Positions 24,369-32,638 of a DNA stretch of 44,365 nucleotides are shown here, piece by piece; the stretch's first letter is position 1, and each line of letters begins with the position of its first letter. Location: NCBI GenBank assembly GCA_900546455.1, contig URCS01000009.1, forward strand, positions 1 to 44,365, given 5' to 3'. The stretch comes from an uncultured Collinsella sp. (GTDB lineage: Bacteria > Actinomycetota > Coriobacteriia > Coriobacteriales > Coriobacteriaceae). A program made the translations under genes and the position numbers. Below the pieces are notes generated by a model, which worked only from the letters and a program-made list of their open reading frames with translations, was not told where the DNA came from and made no database searches.

Positions 24369-24500
24369 CGACCCCTTCTCCTGATGCGAGCGCGCGAGAC
24401 GGGCGAGCAGCGGCGCGAGCACCTGCTCGACCGTCTCCTCCCGATACCACGCCGCCACGGGCAACCCGTTCACGTCAAACCCGTACGTTCGCCATGCCAT
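24369..24500 (-). pseudogene. N-terminal remnant of a nucleoside/sugar kinase-like gene
   Basis: From the minus-strand ATG at 24500 about 44 codons read MAWRTYGFDVNGLPVAAWYR, then EETVEQVLAPLLARLARSHQEKGS. This resembles the opening of the uridine-kinase-like (FrcK-type) family, in which an ATP-binding APPGTGKST segment normally comes next. Here the sequence changes to unrelated DNA before it, so only the start survives. GAGG just ahead of the ATG suggests the gene was once translated. The family call is from memory of the family's N-terminus and is moderate only. Between 24114 and 24368 I see no other coding trace. Confidence 0.5.
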
Positions 24501-24589
24501 TCGCCTCGCCGCCTTCGCCGAACGAAACCGCGTATCCAGACCGCCGGTCCCCCACCCAGCACTTCGACGAGCCTTCGCGCTCACTTCTG

Positions 24590-24793
24590 CGGTCGGGATG
24601 CGCCCGCGAGGCGCTCGGCAGGCAGCGCCATTTCCGCTCGCTGTGTCGAGCGCGAGTGTCGAGAAGTCGCCATATGCCACTCAGATGTAGCATGGAGTGC
24701 CGAAGTGCACGCGCCCGTGACGAAACACTGGCGCCAACCCGTTCCGCGCACCACCCCGCCCGTAAGGTGTGTGGCGAAAGGAGGACCAGCCGC
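24590..24793 (+). repeat. Upstream region of the LevR-like remnant, repeated at 29430-29630
   Basis: About 200 bases ahead of the remnant match the same interval ahead of the intact regulator at roughly 80-85% by eye. Conserved points include CGCTCG-N6-CGAGCG (24635-24652 here), GAAGTCGCCATATGCC and the AAAGGAGG ribosome site. The palindrome may be a regulator site. Confidence 0.75.
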
Positions 24794-24984
24794 ATGAACA
24801 TCCCCGAGACACAGAGCCTACCTCGATCGCATTCCGCACGAGCTTCTCTGACATTTCCGCCCATTACCACGTGGAGGTCCCCGTCGCGGAGATCGCCTAC
24901 GCATACGACTACATCAATTCCCGGCATGCCCCGCGCAGGCAGGCCACGCTGAACGACGGGTCCGCGGCCCGGCAGGACGAATGA
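24794..24984 (+). pseudogene. LevR-like regulator reduced to its two ends
   Basis: It begins MNIPETQ with the same ribosome site as the intact regulator at 29631, and its end is the same as that gene's C-terminus (AHYHVEVPVAEIAYAYDYIN at the DNA level). The middle, about 2.5 kb, is gone. The junction falls at a GCAT word: GATCGCAT of the 5' part joins GCATTCCGCAC of the 3' part, both visible in the intact copy (near 29680 and 32230). A small deletion of about 11 bases lies a little earlier. The two ends are in different frames, so no regulator is made. From 24829 to 24947 the DNA is identical to 32231-32349. Confidence 0.9.
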
Positions 24985-25018
24985 CGCGCTTCGGCACAGG
25001 CCATGCCGAAACGCGTCA
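24982..25018 (+). other. Hairpin ahead of the levan-type PTS operon
   Basis: TGACGCGCTTCGGCA (24982-24996) pairs with 25004-25018 with one mismatch. It starts on the remnant's stop codon. In the second copy (after 32384) most of this hairpin is deleted, so it appears to belong to the operon leader. Confidence 0.5.
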
Positions 25019-25047
25019 CGCAAGCAAAGGAAGGAAGCCAACATCAC

Positions 25048-25536
25048 ATGAGCATCATCGCAGCACGCATCGACAACCGCCTGCTACACGGCATAGTGGC
25101 AACCCAGTGGGTACCCGAGTTCCGTCCGCAGCGTCTCATGGTCATCGATGACATCGTCGCCAACGACCCGACCAAGAAGGCCGCCATGCGGATGGCAAAG
25201 CCCTCGGGAGTCGCCCTCTCCATTATCAACAAGGAGACGGCTCTCACGAACTATCGGGCGGGCAAGTACGACGACCACACGGTCTTCATCGTGGCGCGAG
25301 ACCCCCAGACCATCCTCGACGTCATACAGACGGGCCAGGTTGTTCCCACACTCGTGGTCGGAGGCACAGTCTTTCCCGAAGAGGGGTCAGACGCCGTCCA
25401 GGTGAGCAGTCGCGCCTACGTCACCAAAGACGAGCTGCCCGCATATCGAGCGATTGCTGGCACCGGCTGCGACATCACCGTTCGCTATGTGCCGGCCGAC
25501 AAGCCCGTAGAGCTCTCCAGCATCATCACGCTTTAG
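25048..25536 (+). CDS. PTS mannose/fructose/sorbose-family EIIB
   Basis: 162 residues from ATG 25048 (AAGGAAGG upstream). It starts MSIIAARIDNRLLHGIV, with phospho-acceptor H14. It transfers phosphate from EIIA (27212) to sugar carried by EIIC and EIID. EIIA is a separate protein here, unlike the EIIAB fusion at 19220, which matches the B. subtilis levDEFG type. Together with the GH32 gene and a LevR-like regulator the context suggests fructose or fructo-oligosaccharide uptake. Confidence 0.93.
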   Translation: MSIIAARIDNRLLHGIVATQWVPEFRPQRLMVIDDIVANDPTKKAAMRMAKPSGVALSIINKETALTNYRAGKYDDHTVFIVARDPQTILDVIQTGQVVPTLVVGGTVFPEEGSDAVQVSSRAYVTKDELPAYRAIAGTGCDITVRYVPADKPVELSSIITL

Positions 25537-25551
25537 CAAGGGAGTGAACTT

Positions 25552-26325
25552 ATGACACCATCCATCATCCAGATAGCCGTCGTTACACTCATCGCCTTCA
25601 TCTACGGAGCCGAGAAGAACGCGGGACAAATTCTCACGAACATGTCCGTCACGCCAGCATGGTTCGTCGGACTTGCGCTCGGCGACCCCGTAACCGGCCT
25701 CGCCGTCGGCGCCATCGTCCAACTCATGAGCCTGGGCGTGGCGGCCATGGGAGGAGCCTCCGTCCCCGACTATCCCACTGCCGCCATCATTGGCGCCGTC
25801 GTTGCCATCACCTCGGGTCAGGAGGCGAGCGTCGGCGTTGCCGCCGGAATCGCAGTCGGCATGCTCGGCCTTCAGCTCGACGTCATCGCCAAGACGGCAA
25901 ACGGCTTCCTCGGGCGTACCTCGCAGCGCTTTGCCGAAGAGGGCAAGTACTCGCAGATGAAGAGCGTACTTTTCCTCGGTCCGGTCTTCTATGGCCTTAC
26001 GGCGGCCATCCCCACGTTTGCCGTACTGCTCTTTGGCGCCGATGCCGTCAACGCTTTCCTCTCCGTCATGCCCTCCTGGTTCACGACCGGCCTCTCCATC
26101 GCCGCCGGTATCCTCCCCGTCGTCGGCCTTGCGATGCTTCTGTCCTTCATGCCAATGAAGAAATTCATCGCCTACGCCATCGTTGGCTTCGTTCTGGCCG
26201 CCTACCTGCAGATAAGCATTCTCCCCATTGCCCTGCTCGGTGCCGCCGCGGCCATCGAGTACTACAAGTCGCACAGCAATCCGTCCGTAAACGCCCTCGA
26301 CGCTGGAGGTCTGGAAGATGAGTAA
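25552..26325 (+). CDS. PTS mannose/fructose/sorbose-family EIIC
   Basis: 257 residues, hydrophobic almost throughout, with about seven membrane helices. GLALGDPVTGLAVGAIVQLMSLG and the following GGASVPDYPTAAIIG loop are typical of the family. It follows EIIB by 15 bases, and its last 8 bases overlap the EIID start, so translation is coupled. It forms the sugar channel with EIID. Confidence 0.93.
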   Translation: MTPSIIQIAVVTLIAFIYGAEKNAGQILTNMSVTPAWFVGLALGDPVTGLAVGAIVQLMSLGVAAMGGASVPDYPTAAIIGAVVAITSGQEASVGVAAGIAVGMLGLQLDVIAKTANGFLGRTSQRFAEEGKYSQMKSVLFLGPVFYGLTAAIPTFAVLLFGADAVNAFLSVMPSWFTTGLSIAAGILPVVGLAMLLSFMPMKKFIAYAIVGFVLAAYLQISILPIALLGAAAAIEYYKSHSNPSVNALDAGGLEDE

Positions 26326-27178
26326 CGAAGTTAACGCCACCAAGGCAAACGAAGCGCCAACCCGCCTGGCAGACGGAACGTACCAGCCAGTCCTCACCGT
26401 TTCCGATCTCGACCGTTGCGGCCGCCGCTGGATGCTCGGCGCGTCCATCTATAACTATGAGTCCCAGTGTGCCCCGGCGGTCATGTTCGCAACCGAACCC
26501 GCCCTGCGCAAGATCTATGCAGGAGACGAGGAGGGCTACCGCAGGTCACTTCTGAGCACCTATCGCTATTACAATGCGACTCCCCAGGTAAGCGGCCTGC
26601 TCCTCGGCGCCGGCCTAGCCTTGGAGGACAAGGGGCACAATGACGCCATCGACGCGGTCCAAGACCTTAAGATTGGCCTCATGGGCTCCCTCTCAGGAGT
26701 CGGCGATACGATCTTCGCCATCCTCATTCCCACCATCTTCGGCTCCATCGCCGCCTACATGGGACAGGCGGGAAACCCCGTCGGCGTGCTTCTCTGGCTC
26801 GCCGTCGCCATCGCCATCTTCGTATGGAAGCTCTTTGACTGGCGCATAGGCTATAAGTTCGGCGACAGGCTCTTCACGACCCTTGCCGAGAAGATGTCCG
26901 TTTTCACCGAGTCGACGTCGGCACTTGGCATGATGGTCGTCGGTGCGCTCATCCCCACCGTCATCAAGGTCTCGTGTGGTCTCACGTTCACCATGGGTGA
27001 CGTCACGCTCGACGTCCAGACGGGCATCCTCGACCAAATCATGGTCGGCATGCTGCCCGTAATAGCCACAGCCATCGTCTACGCCCTCGTCAAGCGCAAG
27101 GTCAGCATCAACAAGATTGTCCTCGGCATCCTCATCATCTCGTGGGTGTGCGCGGCTTTCGGCATTCTTGCTGCCTAG
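26318..27178 (+). CDS. PTS mannose/fructose/sorbose-family EIID
   Basis: 286 residues. The cytoplasmic N-terminal part contains LGASIYNYESQCAPAV, and then KIGLMGSLSGVGDTIF, the family's signature loop. C-terminal helices follow. It overlaps EIIC by 8 bases. The N-terminal ~25 residues are polar and variable. Confidence 0.93.
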   Translation: MSNEVNATKANEAPTRLADGTYQPVLTVSDLDRCGRRWMLGASIYNYESQCAPAVMFATEPALRKIYAGDEEGYRRSLLSTYRYYNATPQVSGLLLGAGLALEDKGHNDAIDAVQDLKIGLMGSLSGVGDTIFAILIPTIFGSIAAYMGQAGNPVGVLLWLAVAIAIFVWKLFDWRIGYKFGDRLFTTLAEKMSVFTESTSALGMMVVGALIPTVIKVSCGLTFTMGDVTLDVQTGILDQIMVGMLPVIATAIVYALVKRKVSINKIVLGILIISWVCAAFGILAA

Positions 27179-27211
27179 CCTAGGGCTAGACCAACCCACA
27201 AAGGACGCATT

Positions 27212-27616
27212 ATGAGGCACATCATCATTGCATCGCACTACGGCCTGGCAGCCGGACTCGGAGACACGCTCAAGGCCATCATAGGACCGGGGCACGACAT
27301 CAGGGTTGTCTGCGCGTTTACAGACGAAACCCCGCTCGAGGAGAAGCTCGCCAGCGCATTCGAGGGCATCGCCGAAGATGACGAGACCCTCGTTCTCACC
27401 GACATCCTTCAGGGCAGCGTAAACCAGCTCGTAGCCTGCTCGGCTCCGCGAGGCGCGTTCATAGTGACCGGCGTAAACCTTCCCGTGGCCCTCGAGCTCT
27501 CGCTCCACGCCGGACAGCTTACTCCCGATGTGGTGAGGCATGTCGTCACCCAAGCCAAAGAGCAGCTCGTCTACCTCGGAGATCTTACTCCGGACGTTGA
27601 CGAAGAAGACGAATAG
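27212..27616 (+). CDS. PTS mannose/fructose-family EIIA
   Basis: 134 residues, a free EIIA domain. It opens MRHIIIASHYGLAAGL, with H9 the likely phospho-acceptor; the usual glycine after His-Gly is replaced by tyrosine (SHYG rather than SHG). It receives phosphate from HPr and passes it to EIIB. It lies 33 bases after EIID and 29 before the GH32 gene. An acidic tail (DVDEEDE) ends it. Confidence 0.92.
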   Translation: MRHIIIASHYGLAAGLGDTLKAIIGPGHDIRVVCAFTDETPLEEKLASAFEGIAEDDETLVLTDILQGSVNQLVACSAPRGAFIVTGVNLPVALELSLHAGQLTPDVVRHVVTQAKEQLVYLGDLTPDVDEEDE

Positions 27617-27645
27617 GAAAGACGCGACAGTAAGGAGGACGAGAC

Positions 27646-29082
27646 ATGCGCAAAGTCCCGACCAATAACCAGCACCTGTTCTACCAACCGAAGGACGTGT
27701 GGGTGGGAGACGTCATGCCCTTCGGCAAGGACGGCACGTTCTATCTATACCACCAGCGTGACACGCGCGACCCCGCTCCGCTTGCCGAAGGACAGCCCTT
27801 TGGGTGGTCGCTCGCGACCACCCAGGACTTCGTGACGTACCAGGAACACGGAACGGCGATCCCCCACGGCGGAGAAGACGACCAAGACCAGTTCATCTAC
27901 GCCGGAACCGTTTACGAGGCAAAAGGGGAGGTACGCGCTTTCTATACCGGGTTCAACCGCAACTACCTGCGAGAAGGCAAAACGTCCCAGGTGCTCATGC
28001 AGGCGAAGGCCTGCTCGGATGATTATGCGACGTGGAAAAAGACGGGCGTTGCAGTAGAGCTCACGCCTCAGCCAGGATACGATGGGCGCAACTGGCGCGA
28101 CCCTTTCGTAATATGGGATGACGACCGGAAGGAATACCTCCTCGTACTGGGCACGCGTAAGGGAGACGACCCCTCCAAAACCCTCCAAACTGGCAGGCTC
28201 GTTCACTTTACGTCGAAGGACCTCGAGCACTGGCAGTTCAAGGGCGACTTCTGGGCCCCCGGCCTCTACACCATGTTCGAAATGCCAGACATTTTTAAAA
28301 TTGGCGATTGGTGGTACCTGGTCTACTCTGAGTACAGCGACGAGAACAAGATCGTCTACCGCATGAGCCGCGATCTCTACGGTCCGTGGGAGAAGCCGAG
28401 AGATGACGCCTTCGACGGGAGGGCGTATTACGCCGGACGGACCGCCTTCGACGGATCGCGCAGGATTCTGTCCGGCTGGGTCCCCACGCGCGAGAACGAC
28501 GATGACCGGGCCAACTGGCTTTGGGGTGGCTCGTTTATGCCCCATGAGGTGTACCAGCGCCCCAATGGCACCCTCGGCGTTCGCCCTCCCCAAAGCATAA
28601 AGGATGCGTTCGAGTGCCCTGATGCCGTCCCGGATATCGAGCTTCGCGGAGACCACGAACGAACGGAGTGCGTAATCACCGAAAACGCAGGCGAGATCTT
28701 CTGCTTCGAGGCAGACGTGACGTTCAGGGACGCTTGCGACTTCTCAATTCGAGCCTACAAGAATCTCGAGACCGACGAGTCGTACGAATACCGCTTCGAC
28801 CTCGACGCGAATCGGCTCTCGTTCGACAAGAGCCCCTGTTACAAGTGGTTCCGCGTAATGGATAAGGGGCTTTGGAGGCCAGTCTGGCTCGAGTCCGGGC
28901 GTTCTTACCACCTGCAGCTCATCGTTGACGACAACATCCTCGTCCTCTACCTCGACGGTACCGCACTCACGACACGCGTCTGCGAGAAGTTCGGCCACTC
29001 GCTTGCTGTTACGGTAACGAATGGCGAACTCAAACTGTCCAACATAGCCTTGGCGAAGGGGCTGCGCGAACAGGAAAAGTAA
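27646..29082 (+). CDS. Intracellular GH32 fructan/sucrose hydrolase, divergent nucleophile motif
   Basis: 478 residues. It has a five-bladed propeller of glycoside hydrolase family 32 (about 1-320) followed by a beta-sandwich (about 330-478). The family motifs are present in altered form: the WMNDPNG region is VWVGDVMPF, with candidate nucleophile D22. The transition-state Asp is D152 in NWRDPF, and the acid/base Glu is E212 in FEMPD. It has no signal peptide, so it should act on substrates, perhaps phosphorylated, that come in through the PTS encoded just upstream. The gene ends the EIIB-EIIC-EIID-EIIA-GH32 operon, which parallels B. subtilis levDEFG-sacC. AAGGAGG sets ATG 27646. Confidence 0.85.
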   Translation: MRKVPTNNQHLFYQPKDVWVGDVMPFGKDGTFYLYHQRDTRDPAPLAEGQPFGWSLATTQDFVTYQEHGTAIPHGGEDDQDQFIYAGTVYEAKGEVRAFYTGFNRNYLREGKTSQVLMQAKACSDDYATWKKTGVAVELTPQPGYDGRNWRDPFVIWDDDRKEYLLVLGTRKGDDPSKTLQTGRLVHFTSKDLEHWQFKGDFWAPGLYTMFEMPDIFKIGDWWYLVYSEYSDENKIVYRMSRDLYGPWEKPRDDAFDGRAYYAGRTAFDGSRRILSGWVPTRENDDDRANWLWGGSFMPHEVYQRPNGTLGVRPPQSIKDAFECPDAVPDIELRGDHERTECVITENAGEIFCFEADVTFRDACDFSIRAYKNLETDESYEYRFDLDANRLSFDKSPCYKWFRVMDKGLWRPVWLESGRSYHLQLIVDDNILVLYLDGTALTTRVCEKFGHSLAVTVTNGELKLSNIALAKGLREQEK

Positions 29083-29228
29083 GCCAGTGAACCTCGTCGC
29101 CACAGCGACTCCCCCAGCAAAACACGCGAACAACGGGTCCGGCCGCATTCCGGCGACCGGACTCGTCCTGTGCCCTGATGGCACATGGCCCCGGGCTGCC
29201 GACAGCGAGGCGGCCTTAGGGGCCTCGC

Positions 29229-29432
29229 CTACAGATTCCTGAGTGCGTCGACGAGGGAGACCTTGCCCGCGGTGACCTCGTCGGCCTGCTTGATGACCTT
29301 TGCGGGCACGACGGCCACCACAGCGCCGGCGGCAGAGTCGATTCGAGCGATGTGGTCAGAGACGGAGCGAACGGCGAGCCGCTTGCCGACAGGGAGGCAG
29401 TCAAAGGTGGCAAAGCGCACTCCTACGGTTGG
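29229..29432 (-). pseudogene. Orphan C-terminal fragment of an unidentified protein
   Basis: About 67 codons on the minus strand, ending in TAG at 29229, read like real protein (DHIARIDSAAGAVVAVVP, then VTAGKVSLVDALRNL). The part upstream of 29432 is the regulator leader shared with the other copy, so the fragment was cut at that junction. I do not recognise the family. Between 29083 and 29228 I see only small hairpins (29137-29162 and 29169-29185) and no gene. Confidence 0.4.
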
Positions 29433-29630
29433 GATACGCCCGTGAGGCGCTCGGCGGACAGCGCTGTTGCCGCTCGCTGTGTCGAGCGCAGGTGTCGAGA
29501 AGTCGCCATATGCCAATACAGATGTATCATGGAGTGCCGAAGTTCACGTGCCCGTGACAAAACGCGGGCGCCAACCCGTCCCGAGCACCACCCCGCCCGT
29601 AAGGTGTGGGACGAAAGGAGGACCAGCCGC
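29430..29630 (+). repeat. Regulator leader, second copy of 24590-24793
   Basis: The CGCTCG-N6-CGAGCG palindrome is at 29471-29488. Conserved words continue up to the AAAGGAGG ribosome site. This segment marks one end of the duplicated block. Confidence 0.75.
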
Positions 29631-32384
29631 ATGAACATCCCCGAGACACAGAAAGACCTGCTTGCCTACCTCGATCGCATCACGCGCGAGCTTGGCAGCA
29701 CGCGGGGCGGGCGCATCCAGAACCGTCTCGACCACTTCACCACGGCATCTATAACCGACTCGCTCGCCATCTCGCGCAGCCTGGCAAGTCAGTATCTCAA
29801 CGAGCTCGTGCGCGCTGGCCTCGTGGTGAAAGCAGGGGCACGACCGGTGTGCTACTTCCACCGCCGCTCCCTCGAACGCTTCTTCCAGTCTCGCATTGAG
29901 CGTAGCACCTACCCTTCGGTCGAGCAGCTCTTCGCCACGCTCGGAAACGGCGAGCGACTCGACTTCGACCGCGCAATCGGTCACGAGCTGAGCCTTGCGC
30001 CCTGCATCAGCCAGCTCTGCGCCGCGCTCAAGTACCCGCCAGCTGGCCTGCCCATCCTGCTCTGTGGCGCCTCGGGAACCGGCAAGGGTCTACTCGCCGA
30101 ACTTGCCCTCGAATACGGCAAGAACGTCGGCGTCCTGCAGCAGGAAGCCAAGCTTGTGAGCATCGACTGCTCGCATTACGCAGACGATGCCCGCGCGCTC
30201 ACTCACGACCTGTGCGCAGATGGCGGGCCTGCAGATCGGGCGAGCGGCGGCATCGTTTATCTCAAGGACGTCGACGCCCTCTCACCCGCTGCCCAGGACG
30301 CGCTCTTGGAGTGGGCCTCCGCACAGGCGGGCGCCATTGTGCCAGCCCCTGCTGTGCGCCTTATCTTTGCCACCTCAAACGAGGCAGACAGTACCGAGTG
30401 CCGCAGCCTCACGCGTCGCATCCCCATGTCCGCCCAGGTGCCGTCTCTGCGCGAGCGCACCCAGGAGGAGCGTGAGGAACTGACTCTCCACTTCCTCAAG
30501 GAGGAGGGCCGACGCATAGGACGCGACATCCTCATAAGTCGCGGAGCCTTCCGAGCCCTCGCCGGCACCAACTTCGAGGAGAACGTACGCGGCCTGCGCG
30601 ACTGCATCACCAACTGTTGCGCCGAGGCCTATCTAGACACGAAGGGTGACAGCCTGGAGATTCGCACCTACCAGCTTCCCTCCGCAATCCTTGCCGGCTC
30701 CGCACTCGAGCGCAGCGAGAACGACATGCAGCTCATCGACACCACCCGGAGCATCCAAAGCCAGGCGGACGACCGCGCACGGCATGTACTCGACGCCATG
30801 CTGGAGCCATACGAGAGCTATCGCGAAGGCACGCTTGATGGGGGCGCGTGCAGCGCTCAGCTGGTGGAGCGAGCCCGCGACCTCGAGGACTACCTGGCGT
30901 TCGGGCAAAACCCGGGCCGCTCGAAGTCCGACGCATACGAGCAGATCGCCGACAGCGTCGTCACTTCCGTGAACGAACTCTACTCGATCGATTTGTCCCG
31001 AAAGAGCTCGCATCTAATCGCCCAGGGCATCTGCCTCCAGCTGTGGCCGCCCGCAAGCCTCTCGCGTTGGAAGAGCTCCCATGCAAGCGAGCTTTCCGGC
31101 ATGCGCGGCGTCGTGGCCCAGCGCAACCGCTTTGCCGTTACTGTCTGCGCCTGCATCGCTGATGAACTCAAGGCCACGCTCGGCATCGCACTCGACGATC
31201 TCACGTGTCTGCTCGTCCTTGCGCATGCGGCACTCGCACTCGACCCGTCTAAGCGTCGTCGGAGCGTCGGTATCGTCCTCAGTCATGGCTACTCGACCGC
31301 CACGAGCATCGCCGACGCCGCCAATCGGATTCTTGACACGAGGGTCTTCGAGGCCATCGACATGCCCTACGACCAGAAGGTTACGGACGTCGCTGTTCCT
31401 CTTCAGCAAATCATCGACCGCTTCTCCTACGCAGACGAGGTCGTCATCCTCGTGGACATGGGATCGCTCCAGGATATTTATAAGAGTCTGGAATCCACCT
31501 CCGGCATGACGCTCGGCATCATAAACAACGCCTCTGCCGGCCTTGCGGTGGAGGTTGGCGCCGGACTTATCGCGGGTCGCTCCGTGCGAGAGGTTCTCGA
31601 CGATGCTGCGGCAGCTTGCACCTGTAATTATCACATCGTGGCGCGCAACGCCCGACCGGACGCGATTGTCTTCTGCTCCGAAGGCGGACTTGACGCAGCT
31701 GCGCGGATCCGCGATCTCGTGGCGCAGAGCCTGCCTGGCGAGTCCCCCGCGCGGCTTGTCGCCGTTGACTGGCGGCAGCTCGCCAATAACGGATCTGAGG
31801 ATGCCGCCTTCTCCCAGTACAACGTGCGCTCGGTCATCGGCACGGACAATCCGCACGCCGACGGAGTCCCGTTCATTTCGCTCGAGGAACTCATCGCCGG
31901 CGAAGGAACGGCCCAGATAGACCGCGCCTTCGCACGCTTGCTCGACGCTGACAGCTTGCGCACATTCCACCAGAATCTCGTCAAGAACATGACCCTCAGG
32001 AACGTGGTCGAGTCCATCACAATCCTTAACCCCAACAAGCTCTTCGGCGAAATCGAGAGTGCCGCAGAGCGGCTCCAGCAGCTCACCGGAGACGTGATTG
32101 GCGCTCGTGTGAGCATGGGGCTCTACGTGCACCTGTGTTGTCTCGTGGAGCGCCTCGTGACCAGAAGCCCCATCGAGAACTACGCAGACGAGCAGCGCTT
32201 CGCCAATGAACACAACGATTTCGTCGAGGCATTCCGCACGAGCTTCTCTGACATTTCCGCCCATTACCACGTGGAGGTCCCCGTCGCGGAGATCGCCTAC
32301 GCATACGACTACATCAATTCCCGGCATGCCCCGCGCAGGCAGGCCACGCCGAACGATGGGCCCGCGGCTCAGCAGGACGAGTGA
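29631..32384 (+). CDS. LevR-like PTS-controlled transcriptional regulator
   Basis: 917 residues from ATG 29631 (AAAGGAGG upstream; a longer in-frame extension to 29352 lies in the leader). Order: N-terminal helix-turn-helix (about 15-75), AAA ATPase (about 110-330, Walker A LCGASGTGKG), a PRD-type region (about 370-480), an EIIA-mannose-like domain (SHGYSTATSI and on), an EIIB-like part, and a C-terminal PRD with LYVHLCCLVERL. This order matches LevR of B. subtilis (938 residues), which activates levDEFG-sacC under PTS phosphorylation control. The GAFTGA motif that LevR uses to contact sigma54 is absent. Its likely target is the PTS-GH32 operon upstream. Confidence 0.85.
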   Translation: MNIPETQKDLLAYLDRITRELGSTRGGRIQNRLDHFTTASITDSLAISRSLASQYLNELVRAGLVVKAGARPVCYFHRRSLERFFQSRIERSTYPSVEQLFATLGNGERLDFDRAIGHELSLAPCISQLCAALKYPPAGLPILLCGASGTGKGLLAELALEYGKNVGVLQQEAKLVSIDCSHYADDARALTHDLCADGGPADRASGGIVYLKDVDALSPAAQDALLEWASAQAGAIVPAPAVRLIFATSNEADSTECRSLTRRIPMSAQVPSLRERTQEEREELTLHFLKEEGRRIGRDILISRGAFRALAGTNFEENVRGLRDCITNCCAEAYLDTKGDSLEIRTYQLPSAILAGSALERSENDMQLIDTTRSIQSQADDRARHVLDAMLEPYESYREGTLDGGACSAQLVERARDLEDYLAFGQNPGRSKSDAYEQIADSVVTSVNELYSIDLSRKSSHLIAQGICLQLWPPASLSRWKSSHASELSGMRGVVAQRNRFAVTVCACIADELKATLGIALDDLTCLLVLAHAALALDPSKRRRSVGIVLSHGYSTATSIADAANRILDTRVFEAIDMPYDQKVTDVAVPLQQIIDRFSYADEVVILVDMGSLQDIYKSLESTSGMTLGIINNASAGLAVEVGAGLIAGRSVREVLDDAAAACTCNYHIVARNARPDAIVFCSEGGLDAAARIRDLVAQSLPGESPARLVAVDWRQLANNGSEDAAFSQYNVRSVIGTDNPHADGVPFISLEELIAGEGTAQIDRAFARLLDADSLRTFHQNLVKNMTLRNVVESITILNPNKLFGEIESAAERLQQLTGDVIGARVSMGLYVHLCCLVERLVTRSPIENYADEQRFANEHNDFVEAFRTSFSDISAHYHVEVPVAEIAYAYDYINSRHAPRRQATPNDGPAAQQDE

Positions 32385-32437
32385 CGCGCCTCGCAAGCAA
32401 AGGAAGGAAGCCAACATCACACGAGCATCATCGATCG
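32229..32437 (+). repeat. Regulator 3' end and PTS start site, second copy of 24829-25060
   Basis: The first 120 bases or so are identical in the two copies. The match continues with a gap of about 27 bases (the hairpin) through AAGGAAGGAAGCCAACATCAC to GAGCATCATCG, where similarity stops. In this copy the EIIB start codon is ACG instead of ATG. Confidence 0.85.
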
Positions 32438-32571
32438 CTGCGTGCAAGGCGGCGGGCCTCACCGTGTTCGCCAAGCGCGAGGAGCGTTTTGGTTTTTCGC
32501 AAGCAAATGCGGACGAAATCAGCGACCAGATTCCCGATACGCTCAAACATGCAGGGCCCCTATGTGTTTAA
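32434..32571 (+). pseudogene. 3' fragment of a HAD-family hydrolase
   Basis: The reading frame gives IAACKAAGLTVFAKREERFG and then FSQANADEISDQIPDTL, ending in TAA at 32571. This resembles the C-terminal part of HAD subfamily IA phosphatases (the A-K-A-A-G-x-x-V region). It is fused to the dead EIIB start, so no functional start remains. The family assignment is from the motif only. Confidence 0.6.
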
Positions 32572-32638
32572 CCTCATTTTTCCGTGTGCGGTAGAATGGA
32601 GTCGTTGAGATCGCGAACGCCTTAAAGGGAGAGTTTTT

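Noticed and set aside
29352..29630. N-terminal extension of the LevR-like regulator
   Set aside because: The in-frame 93 codons lie in the leader repeat, whose counterpart at 24590 is not open in the same way; AAAGGAGG marks 29631.
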